Source of the DNA: Pseudomonadota bacterium
Lineage (GTDB): Bacteria; Pseudomonadota; Alphaproteobacteria; UBA1280; RI-95
Assembly (NCBI GenBank): GCA_016125375.1
Contig: WGLU01000001.1
Location: forward strand, 453,984 to 517,983
Length of the DNA stretch: 64,000 bases
Reading direction: 5' to 3'
Both the position numbers and the translations under genes were made by a program. This document shows positions 19,806 to 28,224 of this stretch, piece after piece. Every line of letters starts with the position of its first letter. Position 1 is the stretch's first letter. A model generated the notes under the pieces. That model was given only the letters and a program-made list of their open reading frames with translations, searched no databases and was not told the DNA's origin.

Positions 19806-22020
19806 GGGCGTCTGTCTCCGGTTTATTAAGTTCTTCTGTTCGCGCCGGGTCCTTGGGCGGCAGTGTCATTGTGACTTCTGCCCCGCCTTCCGCACGACGG
19901 CCCAGCTCTACGCTACCACCGTGCTCGGCAATGACCTTATGCACAATCGCCAAGCCCAATCCGGTCCCCTTTTTACGTGTTGTCACGTAGGGATCGAACA
20001 GGCGGGCGGTATCCATATCGGGGAAGCCCTTACCATTATCGCGAACAACGATGATTATTTTACCATCCTGTGACTTTTCTACAACAATTTTTACATTACC
20101 CCTTGTTTTTGAGGCATTTTCGTCACGCTCGTGGATGGCATTAACGGCGTTTTCCACAATATTCGTCAGGGCACGACGCATGTGGCCACGGTCGCAGGTA
20201 AGGGTAAAATCCTCGCCTTTGGCCAGTTCCAGCTCAAAGGTAATGTCGGGTCTGGCCACGCGCTGGAGTACCAGCACCTCCTCGACAATCGTGGCAATAT
20301 CTGTCTGCCCGAACACAGGCGTCGGCATACGTGCAAAGTCGGAGAACTCATTCACCATCATTCGCAGTTCCTCAACGTTACGGACAATCGTATCGTTCAG
20401 GCTCAGGAATAGATCCTGCCCCTCGGTAATTTGTGTGCTGTATTTGCGTTTGATGCGCTCGGCCGACAGCTGAATAGGCGTAAGCGGATTCTTAATTTCG
20501 TGCGCCAGACGTCGGGCCACGTCGGCCCATGCGGCAACCCGCTGGGCAGACAGCAGCGCTGTTACTTCGTCGAACGTCACAACAGTGCTTAGCACCTTAC
20601 CGCCGGCACCTTTTTCCTGCGGCACCATACGGGCCATGAACATCCGCTCGCGGTTACCGTCTTTAATGCGCAGCTGACGTTGCAGCACATTGACTTTACT
20701 ATCCCGCAGGTCGGCAAAATCAGCGAACATGTTTTCCAGTTCTTCACCCAGTCGGCCAATGGCCATGCCCGTGCGTGCGCCCAGCGCTTTACGGGCGGTA
20801 CGGTTGGCCAGAATGATTGTGCCCTTGTCGTCCAGACTGAGCACACCCGCGGAAACCCCGCGCAGTACAGCCTCAATCGTGCGGCGGCGGTCATCCAGCT
20901 CGCGGTTTTGCTCTTCCATCAGGGTCTGGTTGGCCTGCATCTGTTCGGTCATCAGGTTAAAGGCCACACTGAGCACGCCCACTTCGTCATCGTCGATAGG
21001 TTCGACGCGCACGTTCAGGTCCCCTTCCCGTACCCGATTGGCTGCGCGTACAAGGTCGGTAATCGGACGGATAATCCTGCTGGCCAGGCTCAAGCCGGCC
21101 CAGATGGCACCCGAGAGTACGATGGTGGTAATGAGCAGGAAGAAAAGGCTGAATACCAGACGCACCGACCCCTGCTCGCTGCGGAGTTTGTAGTACTCCT
21201 GATAGGCGTCCCGCGTCTGGTCGAGGTGGTTGAGTACAGCAGGTGCAATCCAACGGGTCAGGACAAGGTACGTACTGTCGTTGATGGGCGTAATGGCAGC
21301 GATGCGTCCAGCCTCATAGTCTGTCACAAGCCTGCCGCCGCCCATAAGCGTTGTGCTTGTCTGCAACAGCGTTTCCGATGGTGCTGAGGGTGCCAGGTCC
21401 CCTGCATGGGCGATAACTGTACCGTCCTTACTGTAAATCGTGACTTCGGCCAGATTCCGCTCCCGACGCTCACGGGCAAGGACTTCACTTACCGTTTCGG
21501 GGTCAATCAGGAAGGTGGGGTCTTTGACACTGGGATCACGAGCCAGTGCCTGCGCTTCAGCCAGCAGACGGTTACCATGTTCGGTAAAGTAGGCTTTTGC
21601 CACCTCCACCGAGCCTTCCAGTGCCGAGGTCACTCGTTTGGAGAACCACGCCTCCACCCCCAGATTCAGGAATACGACCGAGAATACGGCCACCACCACC
21701 GCCGGCATAATGGCCAGAAAACTGAAAATACCCAGTAGACGCACATGCAACCGTGCACCAACCAGCCCTTGCTTGCGCTCCAAAAACAGCAGCAAGAACC
21801 GCCGCCCGATGAAAATAATAAAGATGGCAGCCGCAATAAGGTTGAAGTTAATCAGCGCCAGATAAATCGGCCCGGAAGAAGATGGACCACTTGCCATGAC
21901 CGAAATGCTGATGGAAATGCCCACCACCGTCATAAAGGCGATAAAGGCCAGAATAAACTGACCGAAATCCGGTGATTTTTTGCGGGTTTCCTTAACGAGC
22001 GATGTAATAGAAGGCTTCAT
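19795..22020 (-). CDS. ntrY: NtrY-type sensor histidine kinase
   Basis: 741 residues from the ATG at 22020 (GGAAAG upstream; the longer start at 22161 lies inside the preceding gene). Three N-terminal membrane segments, an extracytoplasmic sensing region, a fourth segment near 300-325, then HAMP, PAS, a HisKA box ARRLAHEIKNPLTPIQLSAERI with the phospho-accepting His, and an HATPase domain with VVRDNGKGFPDMD and GTGLGLAIVHKV. Family members respond to redox or nitrogen cues. It overlaps the upstream DUF4390 gene by 29 bases and ntrX by 11. Confidence 0.95.
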   Translation of the reverse strand: MKPSITSLVKETRKKSPDFGQFILAFIAFMTVVGISISISVMASGPSSSGPIYLALINFNLIAAAIFIIFIGRRFLLLFLERKQGLVGARLHVRLLGIFSFLAIMPAVVVAVFSVVFLNLGVEAWFSKRVTSALEGSVEVAKAYFTEHGNRLLAEAQALARDPSVKDPTFLIDPETVSEVLARERRERNLAEVTIYSKDGTVIAHAGDLAPSAPSETLLQTSTTLMGGGRLVTDYEAGRIAAITPINDSTYLVLTRWIAPAVLNHLDQTRDAYQEYYKLRSEQGSVRLVFSLFFLLITTIVLSGAIWAGLSLASRIIRPITDLVRAANRVREGDLNVRVEPIDDDEVGVLSVAFNLMTEQMQANQTLMEEQNRELDDRRRTIEAVLRGVSAGVLSLDDKGTIILANRTARKALGARTGMAIGRLGEELENMFADFADLRDSKVNVLQRQLRIKDGNRERMFMARMVPQEKGAGGKVLSTVVTFDEVTALLSAQRVAAWADVARRLAHEIKNPLTPIQLSAERIKRKYSTQITEGQDLFLSLNDTIVRNVEELRMMVNEFSDFARMPTPVFGQTDIATIVEEVLVLQRVARPDITFELELAKGEDFTLTCDRGHMRRALTNIVENAVNAIHERDENASKTRGNVKIVVEKSQDGKIIIVVRDNGKGFPDMDTARLFDPYVTTRKKGTGLGLAIVHKVIAEHGGSVELGRRAEGGAEVTMTLPPKDPARTEELNKPETDARGA

Positions 22021-22534
22021 GGAGTTCTTTCCGGAAGATGTGTTTGAGCGGCAGGTACGACGTCCATCCGCCCTTATCGTCATTCGCCTCGATCGTTGCC
22101 GTAACAGAAACTGTATATTCGTCCCCGGTACGGAGTTTGTCCGCAGCAACCAGCGGTACATCCTCCACGCTCAGCACGTATGACTTCACATCTTCGACAC
22201 TGCTTACGGTATGGAGGGAGTCCGGCGCTGCACCAACAGAGAAACGGTCATCAAACAGGCTATAGCTGACATAGGCACCGACTTCAGCCGTGGCCATATC
22301 GCCCCAGCCCCAGCCCTTGACGGAATTAAAGACAATGTTATGCCGTATCCGCACCACCTGCCCTGCACGGGCATGGTCGAGCAGCGCATTGATGAATGCA
22401 TCACCATCATCTGCCAGTTTGTAGCTGATATGAACCTGATTTGCTGACGTCACCATGGTATGTACCGACGATTCCGCCAGCGCCGCCACGGGGGCGAGCC
22501 CTATCAGGAACGTGAATACAAGGTTACGCAGCAT
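21992..22534 (-). CDS. DUF4390-type secreted protein upstream of ntrY
   Basis: 180 residues from the ATG at 22534, with GGAG 7 bases before it. Signal peptide MLRNLVFTFLIGLAPVAALAES; the mature part has two sets of beta-strand-like segments (VVRIRHNIVFNSVKGWGW; SYSLFDDRFSV; EDVKSYVLSVEDVPL; YTVSVTATIEAN; WTSYLPLKHIF). This matches the DUF4390 family, which in betaproteobacteria sits directly upstream of NtrY-like kinases. It overlaps both neighbours (resB by 11 bases, ntrY by 29). It may be a periplasmic accessory of the kinase; that is inference from linkage. Confidence 0.75.
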   Translation of the reverse strand: MLRNLVFTFLIGLAPVAALAESSVHTMVTSANQVHISYKLADDGDAFINALLDHARAGQVVRIRHNIVFNSVKGWGWGDMATAEVGAYVSYSLFDDRFSVGAAPDSLHTVSSVEDVKSYVLSVEDVPLVAADKLRTGDEYTVSVTATIEANDDKGGWTSYLPLKHIFRKELHEAFYYIAR

Positions 22535-24122
22535 CGGTTTTCTCCGTTTGCGGCAAAGCTGCCTCGAGGGCCGCAACCACCACAGCGCGGGATGAATGTC
22601 CCGCTACGACGAGCCGACCGCCCTGCTGACCAACCCACACACGGCCAAAGCCGCACAGGGTCATCAACGTGGCGCCCAGCACCAGTAACACACCGCCGAT
22701 CCAGAAGACATCAGCCCCCGGATCGTAAGCAATCTGCAATCCTGTGTACAGGCGCTGGTCATAGCTGTCCAGTACCAAGGCGGCGGGCAGCTCCGTTTGT
22801 TCGAGCACCTGTGCCGTCTGGAGCACACGTGCCGCGAGTGCAAAGCGCTCGCCCTCGGTTTTGCTGCTCAAATGCTGTTCTGCGACACCTTTGAGCAGGG
22901 TCAGCACATCGGCAGGTTTGCCGTCCTTCGTCTGTTCAGCATACATCTGACGTAAGTCGGCCAACATGGTCCAGCCGTCATCTGCCGACGGGTCGAGCCC
23001 TAAGAGTGCGGGCGTGTAACGCCCCTCACCGTCGCCCAAGCCAACCATGTTCGGGTAATTTGCATAAGCACGCAACTGCATGGGCGCACGGTCCGGCACG
23101 CGCAGGATGTAATCGACAGAGGGGCCAACATCCATAAAGGTCGGGGTTCTCTGGTCCGGATTCTCAACGACCGACTCCACCGTGTTGGCGCGGAAATCAA
23201 CCAGCTCTATCTGGGTGCCTGTAGCGTCGTTTTTGATACTCTCCCGCACCCGGGCACTCAGTGGTTCTGTAATACCGCCGCTGCCGCGCAGGGTGCGCAC
23301 GCGGAAAAACAACTCGCTGCCACCATCCCCGAACGAGGCCTGATAGACAGCGTATCCCTTGTAAAAAAGCGGCGCATTGACGGCGACACGCGCCTGTTTG
23401 ACGGCCCTGCCCTGCTCCAGCAGTGTCAGGTCCGTATAGAAGGCACTGGGCATGCCCGTATTGTAAAAGTCCATACCAAAACCGTCATTGCGCAAAGCAA
23501 AAGGCAGTTTGTGATTCACCATCTGCCCGTTTTGCCGCAGCCATGTGGCGTCGTAGGCTTCGCCCTCGGCCAGATTGGTCGTACCACGCCAGCCACCCAG
23601 ACCGCTGATAAGGCCTGCCGCGCACAGCACCAGCACACCCACGTGGGTAAAAAAGTAGCCCCAACGGTTGACTGCACCTTTACGATAAAGCTGCCAGCCT
23701 CCGGTCACATGGGATTTGCGATAACCTGCGCCTTGCAAGGCGGCTACTATGTCAGCCTCCGCGCCTTGTGGACAGGTACGGTAAACCGGCCAGCTTTTAA
23801 GCACACCGGCAAGCGGGGCCGACGCCGGTTTGTGGAGCATCCGCCACACAGTAGGCCCGTTCTGGAACAGGCAGCAGGCGACCGAAATGGCCATGACCGC
23901 ACCGACACCTAGGAACCATGGCTCGGCATAGACATTGAACAACCCCGGCAGGTCAAAAACCGCTACCCAGAAATCGCCATAGCGGTTGACGTACTCCGCA
24001 TGAGGCAGACCCTGCTCCAGAAAAGTCCCCGCCAGAGAAGCTACTGCCAGCATGGCCAGAAGAATCACAGCCGTACTCATACGGCTGGCGACCCACAGCA
24101 GGCGGTTTACAAATACAGGCAT
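22524..24122 (-). CDS. resB: ResB-like cytochrome c biogenesis protein
   Basis: 532 residues. Three N-terminal membrane segments (about 16-34, 67-86, 166-186), a large periplasmic domain (about 190-465) and one C-terminal segment (about 478-498) give the ResB/Ccs1 layout. Characteristic stretches: ASLAGTFLEQ near the first helix, CCLFQNGPTVWRML, RWGYFFTHVGVLVLCAAGLI with its His, and APLFYKGYAVYQASFGD. ResB with CcsA forms the System II haem-delivery complex. Its start codon overlaps the stop of the upstream NtrC-like gene (TAATG). A CcsA/YpjD-like gene lies 3.2 kb upstream on the same strand. Confidence 0.9.
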   Translation of the reverse strand: MPVFVNRLLWVASRMSTAVILLAMLAVASLAGTFLEQGLPHAEYVNRYGDFWVAVFDLPGLFNVYAEPWFLGVGAVMAISVACCLFQNGPTVWRMLHKPASAPLAGVLKSWPVYRTCPQGAEADIVAALQGAGYRKSHVTGGWQLYRKGAVNRWGYFFTHVGVLVLCAAGLISGLGGWRGTTNLAEGEAYDATWLRQNGQMVNHKLPFALRNDGFGMDFYNTGMPSAFYTDLTLLEQGRAVKQARVAVNAPLFYKGYAVYQASFGDGGSELFFRVRTLRGSGGITEPLSARVRESIKNDATGTQIELVDFRANTVESVVENPDQRTPTFMDVGPSVDYILRVPDRAPMQLRAYANYPNMVGLGDGEGRYTPALLGLDPSADDGWTMLADLRQMYAEQTKDGKPADVLTLLKGVAEQHLSSKTEGERFALAARVLQTAQVLEQTELPAALVLDSYDQRLYTGLQIAYDPGADVFWIGGVLLVLGATLMTLCGFGRVWVGQQGGRLVVAGHSSRAVVVAALEAALPQTEKTDAA

Positions 24123-25195
24123 TACTTGAGGGGTGTTTTCTTGATGCCGATACTCAGCTGTTTGATTTTTTTACGCAGTGTATTGCGGTTCAGCCCCAGA
24201 ATATCGGCAGCGCGCAACTGGTTGCCGCGGGCAAAGGCCAGCACATGCTCGATGAGGGGTTTTTCGACCTCGGCCACAACCTTCTCGTACAGGTTGGGCG
24301 CAGGTGCCATACCGCGCAATGAGCTGAAATAGTGGTCCAGACAGGCGTGGGCGGCTTCCGGCAGTGAAAAGTGGCCAATCGCATCTGCGTTGCGGGGCAT
24401 GTGTTTGCGCAGGCCGTCCGCATTGATGGTGGCACTTTCGGCGGCGCGGGCAGCACGTTGCACCACGGAGGATAGCTCGCTGATGTTACCGGGCCAGTTA
24501 TAGGACTGCATCAGTTTGACCGCATCTTTTGTAAAACGCAGGCGTTTGCGGCTGGCATACAGGTTGGCAAAATAGTCCGCCAGCATGGGGATATCCTCCT
24601 GCCGTTCGCGCAGGGCCGGAATATAAAGCGGGATTGCGTTCAGCAGATCATACAACTCGGTCAGGAACACACCTTCCTTGACTAGCTCATCCAGCTTGCG
24701 GCGGCTGGAGCAGATGAGGCGCGGAATATCTTTGCGAACGCCACCGCCGCCGTTCATCCGGCGCAGCACGTCCAGCAGGCGGGTTTGGACTTTGAGGCTG
24801 ATGTTCTCCACCCCTTCGATGTAGAGCGTACCGCCCTGACACATCTCAATAGCGCCCTTGTGGTCCTCGGTATAGCCGAAGAGCTCCAACTCGACCATGT
24901 TGCCCGGCAGTGAGCCCACGTTAAATGGCAGGAAACCACCTTTGCGGCCACTGGACATATGAACGGCGCGGGCCATCAGCTCTTTGCCGGTACCGGACTC
25001 GCCATACAGAATAACCGGGGCACGGCTCTTGCCCAATTGGCGGACCGAGTCGAACAGGTTACGCATCAGGGGCGACGCGCCAAAGTAGGTGTGCAGCGCC
25101 TCCAGATAATCATCTGCCACCACGTCACCCACGTGCTGAATACCCAGCACGAGCGGCTTTTTAAGGGGCTGCGGAGTTGGTACCTGTTGTTCCAT
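24122..25195 (-). CDS. Receiver-less NtrC-like protein with degenerate AAA+ domain and Fis HTH
   Basis: 357 residues. About 35 N-terminal residues replace the receiver domain. The AAA+ domain (about 38-270) keeps Walker A GESGTGKE, but Walker B reads GGTLYIEGVENI where GGTLFLDE is expected, so the acidic pair is Glu-Gly. The GAFTGA loop is missing: ELFGYTEDHKGAI runs almost directly into Walker B. NWPGNISEL near 238 and a C-terminal Fis-type HTH (GNQLRAADILGLNRNTLRKKI) are intact. Hydrolysis and sigma54 activation therefore look lost, while DNA binding looks retained. It occupies the place of ntrB-ntrC after dusB in the usual alphaproteobacterial order. Confidence 0.88.
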   Translation of the reverse strand: MEQQVPTPQPLKKPLVLGIQHVGDVVADDYLEALHTYFGASPLMRNLFDSVRQLGKSRAPVILYGESGTGKELMARAVHMSSGRKGGFLPFNVGSLPGNMVELELFGYTEDHKGAIEMCQGGTLYIEGVENISLKVQTRLLDVLRRMNGGGGVRKDIPRLICSSRRKLDELVKEGVFLTELYDLLNAIPLYIPALRERQEDIPMLADYFANLYASRKRLRFTKDAVKLMQSYNWPGNISELSSVVQRAARAAESATINADGLRKHMPRNADAIGHFSLPEAAHACLDHYFSSLRGMAPAPNLYEKVVAEVEKPLIEHVLAFARGNQLRAADILGLNRNTLRKKIKQLSIGIKKTPLK

Positions 25196-25207
25196 TATCT
25201 TTGTCCC

Positions 25208-26269
25208 TTAAGCTGCGTACGCATCTTCATCCACCACACGGGCGGAGGCATTTTTTACATCTTCAATCAGGTGCGGGTTGGCAGGTACAACACCTTCGGC
25301 CATCCATTGGGTGTAGACTTTATCGGTCAGGGTGCGTACGGTATCCGCATCGGTCAGGCTGTTGACCTGCTGGCGGTAGTCGTTCCCGCTCGGGAAGCCT
25401 TTTGTGTACCACGCAAGGTGCTTGCGCATCAGGCGGACGCCGCGGTCGGTGCCGTACATCTCCATCGCCAGATCAAAGTGTTCCTGCACAATATTGTACT
25501 GCTCTTCGACCGACGGATCCGGCAGAATCTCGCCAGTCGCCAGATAATGTGCCACCTGCCCCAAAAACCACGGGCGGCCCTGACAGGCACGGCCAACCAT
25601 CACACCGTCGCAGCCGGACAGCTCAAGGGCCCGGACGGCGTCACCCAGCGTAATAATATCGCCATTGGCGATGACGGGGATACCGACCTCGTCCTTAATA
25701 CGGCGGATGGCGCGCCAGTCGGCATTACCTTTATACATCTGCGCGCGGGTACGGCCATGAATGGAGAGCATTTTAATGCCGCAGTCCTCGGCAATACGGG
25801 CAACCTGCCAGCCGTTTTTATTCTCGTCCGACCAGCCGAGGCGGGTTTTAAGGGTCACAGGCTTGTCGGTTGCGCCAACGACAGCCTGCAGAATATCTTT
25901 TACCAGTCCGAGGTCTTTCAGCAGGGCAGAACCAGCCATGCAGTTGACCACTTTTTTAACCGGGCAGCCCATGTTGATATCGATGATGTCCGCACCGGCG
26001 GCCACGTTCACACGGGCGGCCGTCGCCATATTCTCGGGGATTGTGCCGACAATCTGCACCGACACCAAACCCTGACGCGGGTCAAAGGTTGTCTTTTGGC
26101 GGGCAATGTCGCAGTCACGCACAATGGCCTCGCAAGCCACCATCTCCGACACCACAAGGCCAGCGCCGTAGCGGCGGGCCATCAGGCGGAACGGCATATC
26201 CGTAATACCGGACATGGGTGCCAGAATCACCGGATTTTCAAGGGTGATGGAACCGATGGAAATAGACAT
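25208..26269 (-). CDS. dusB: tRNA-dihydrouridine synthase DusB
   Basis: 353 residues. Flavoenzyme reducing uridine to dihydrouridine in the tRNA D-loop. Seen: [15 protein letters not shown], the active-site Cys in [38 protein letters not shown] and [13 protein letters not shown]. Start: GAGGAGG lies 9 bases before the ATG at 26269; in-frame ATGs at 26275 and 26287 are less well spaced. First gene of the long minus-strand run to hflX, directly ahead of the NtrC-like gene (13-base gap), echoing the dusB-ntrBC order of other alphaproteobacteria. Confidence 0.96.
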   Translation of the reverse strand: MSISIGSITLENPVILAPMSGITDMPFRLMARRYGAGLVVSEMVACEAIVRDCDIARQKTTFDPRQGLVSVQIVGTIPENMATAARVNVAAGADIIDINMGCPVKKVVNCMAGSALLKDLGLVKDILQAVVGATDKPVTLKTRLGWSDENKNGWQVARIAEDCGIKMLSIHGRTRAQMYKGNADWRAIRRIKDEVGIPVIANGDIITLGDAVRALELSGCDGVMVGRACQGRPWFLGQVAHYLATGEILPDPSVEEQYNIVQEHFDLAMEMYGTDRGVRLMRKHLAWYTKGFPSGNDYRQQVNSLTDADTVRTLTDKVYTQWMAEGVVPANPHLIEDVKNASARVVDEDAYAA

Positions 26270-26354
26270 GGACATGAGCCTCCTCAAACTGTGAGGGGCA
26301 TATTAGACCTGCAGGCGCGCCCACGCAAGGATGAACTGCACAAAAAATAGGCAA

Positions 26355-27140
26355 TTATTGCGGCAACAGAAGAGCCAGCTTGCCCCCCAGAAAAGCCACC
26401 ACCAGCAACACGTAGGTCAACATAATAAGTCTGGCCGCTCGGGCACCTCGTGTGCCCCACAGGCGGCGGGCCGCCAGTAGCGACAGGATGGCCGCAAACG
26501 TGGCGTAGGTAAATACGGTTTTAACGGTGGGCACAAACCACACACCTGTTTGCTCGTGCTGGAACATGGCGCCCGCAATCAGGGCGCCAGCCATGACGAC
26601 GGCCCCCATCAGCAGCGCGACAAACTGGCCGCGGTCCGCAGCATCTAGGAATGGCAGGCGGGTCGAAAAACCGGAAGCGCTGTGCGCCTTGAGGTACGCC
26701 TCCCGCGTGTACACAGCGAAGGCGGCAAAGGCGGCCATGGTCAAAAGGCCATATCCCAATAAGGCCAGCGCAATATGGGTGGCAAGCAGCGGCGTCAGGG
26801 CCAGCACGGCCTCAGGCCGGACGGGTGAAAGCAAGGCCAACGCATAGACAATGCCCAGCACAGGCTGAACCAGCATGGACAGACGCCACATGCTGCGTGC
26901 TGTCAGACTGGTCAACAGGTAGCAGAACTCCGCCAGAGCAAGGGATGCGAGCAGACTCTGATGCAGTGACACTTGCCAGCCCGAATGACCCACAATACCG
27001 CCTTGCAAAGCCAGGCACGCGACAATCCCGATGCTGAGCAAGACTGCAATCAGGCCCTTCTGCCCACGGTACCCGTAGGCGGACGCCGCAGCGAACAACG
27101 CCACGGTCAACGGGGGCAACAGCCAATTTGCACTGTTCAT
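26355..27140 (-). CDS. CcsA/YpjD-like cytochrome c assembly membrane protein
   Basis: 261 residues from the ATG at 27140; a longer frame from 27227 would run into the divergent pgpA start region. About eight membrane segments. The block THIALALLGYGLLTMAAF near 143-160, with an invariant His, and the end GTRGARAARL...FLGGKLALLL match the YpjD/HemX branch of the CcsA family. The WWD haem-binding motif of true CcsA is not seen, nor the second His of the usual HHKT (here PTVKT). It may handle haem or be an assembly accessory for ResB. It occupies the position where ispDF lies in many alphaproteobacteria. Confidence 0.78.
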   Translation of the reverse strand: MNSANWLLPPLTVALFAAASAYGYRGQKGLIAVLLSIGIVACLALQGGIVGHSGWQVSLHQSLLASLALAEFCYLLTSLTARSMWRLSMLVQPVLGIVYALALLSPVRPEAVLALTPLLATHIALALLGYGLLTMAAFAAFAVYTREAYLKAHSASGFSTRLPFLDAADRGQFVALLMGAVVMAGALIAGAMFQHEQTGVWFVPTVKTVFTYATFAAILSLLAARRLWGTRGARAARLIMLTYVLLVVAFLGGKLALLLPQ

Positions 27141-27150
27141 GGGATTCGTA

Positions 27151-27179
27151 CTTTCCTTTTGTGCCCTGCTCTCTATAAT
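27151..27179 (+). promoter_or_regulatory. Probable promoter of pgpA
   Basis: A consensus TATAAT (27174-27179) lies 24 bases before the pgpA start. The -35 region 17 bases upstream (CTTTCC at 27151-27156) is weak. AGGAGG at 27188-27193 is an excellent ribosome binding site for the ATG at 27204. Confidence 0.5.
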
Positions 27180-27203
27180 ACGGCCACAGGAGGATATCCT
27201 AAC

Positions 27204-27680
27204 ATGACGCATCTGAACAGGTTTCATCCCCTCTATATTCTGGCCACCTTCTTCTGGAGTGGCTGCCTTCCCAAAGCACCGGGCACCTGGGGCACGCTTG
27301 CCGCCTTGCCTGCTGCTTACGGGATTCTGCTCCTTGGCGGGCCAATCGCCCTTGCCATCAGCGCCGCTGCGCTGTTTCTTGCGGGGATTCCGGCCGCAAA
27401 CTGGCTGGGCACGCAGCTTGGCAAGCCCGACGCGGGTATGATCGTGGTGGACGAAGTTGCCGCCATGTGGCTGGTGCTGCTGGTGGTGCCGCTCTCGCCT
27501 TTGTGGTGGGCGCTCGCATTTGCGGCTTTCCGCCTGTTCGACATCACCAAGCCCGCCCCCATCGGCTGGCTGGACAAAACCGTCAAAGGCGGTTTTGGCG
27601 TGATGCTGGACGATATGGTTGCCGCGCTGTACGCGGTAGCCCTTCTATACGTGGTGCAGGCGTTCATCGCCGCACTTTGA
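27204..27680 (+). CDS. pgpA: Phosphatidylglycerophosphatase A
   Basis: 158 residues. Removes phosphate from phosphatidylglycerophosphate to give phosphatidylglycerol at the inner membrane. Family motifs: KAPGTWGTLAALP near 20-32, VVDEVAAMWLVLL, FRLFDITKPAPIGW and GGFGVMLDDMVAALYAV, the acidic residues being the metal site. AGGAGG 10 bases ahead fixes the ATG at 27204; the frame stays open upstream to 26973, but that part is noncoding. Followed after 26 bases by pncC, the usual alphaproteobacterial neighbour. Confidence 0.95.
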   Translation: MTHLNRFHPLYILATFFWSGCLPKAPGTWGTLAALPAAYGILLLGGPIALAISAAALFLAGIPAANWLGTQLGKPDAGMIVVDEVAAMWLVLLVVPLSPLWWALAFAAFRLFDITKPAPIGWLDKTVKGGFGVMLDDMVAALYAVALLYVVQAFIAAL

Positions 27681-27706
27681 CAAGCGAAACACGAAAGGAC
27701 GCAACC

Positions 27707-28198
27707 ATGTTCCCCTCGCACCTCATCGACCTTGCAACCGACGTGCTGACCAAGGCGAAAGCCAAAAGTTGGACACTTGCAACGGCTGAGTCGTGCACAG
27801 GGGGACTGGTTGCGGCCATCCTCACCGAAATCCCCGGATCTTCTGCCGCTGTTGAACGCGGCTTTGTGACCTATGCCAATCAGGCGAAAACCGACATGCT
27901 GGGCGTAAGCCCCGCTACGCTTGCTGAACACGGCGCCGTAAGCGAACAGACGGCCGCAGAAATGGCAGCAGGCATTCTGGCCCATAGTCCGGTGCATCTT
28001 GGCGTCAGCATTACCGGTATTGCCGGTCCCGGTGGCGGCAGTGCGGATAAACCCGTTGGCACCGTCTGCTTTGGCCTCGCCGTGCGCGGCGGCCCCACAG
28101 CCACCGTGCGCCACCTGTTTGACGGCGACCGTGCCGTCATCCGCTTGCAGGCGGCAGAGGTTGCTCTGGCCCTTCTTCTTTCCTCTCTCGACGCTTGA
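27707..28198 (+). CDS. pncC: PncC/CinA-type nicotinamide-nucleotide amidohydrolase
   Basis: 163 residues, the stand-alone C-terminal CinA domain. Hydrolyses nicotinamide mononucleotide to nicotinate mononucleotide in pyridine nucleotide recycling. Seen: LATAESCTGGLVAAILTEIPGSSA (active-site Ser and Lys region), GFVTYANQAKTDMLGV, HGAVSEQTAAEMA and SITGIAGPGGGSADKPVGTV. AAAGGA lies 9 bases before the ATG at 27707. Its stop overlaps the possible TTG start of the next gene, so the three plus-strand genes probably form one unit with pgpA. Confidence 0.95.
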   Translation: MFPSHLIDLATDVLTKAKAKSWTLATAESCTGGLVAAILTEIPGSSAAVERGFVTYANQAKTDMLGVSPATLAEHGAVSEQTAAEMAAGILAHSPVHLGVSITGIAGPGGGSADKPVGTVCFGLAVRGGPTATVRHLFDGDRAVIRLQAAEVALALLLSSLDA

Positions 28199-28224
28199 CC
28201 GTGCCTGCGATTCCGGCCATCGTA

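Noticed and set aside
24122..25195. Possibility that the NtrC-like gene is a frameshifted ntrC pseudogene
   Set aside because: The frame is clean from start to stop, has a ribosome site, and its stop is coupled to resB. No receiver-domain remnant is visible between it and dusB, whose stop is only 13 bases upstream.
24959..26350. 463-residue plus-strand frame opposite dusB
   Set aside because: Antisense of dusB and the NtrC-like gene; no independent signals.
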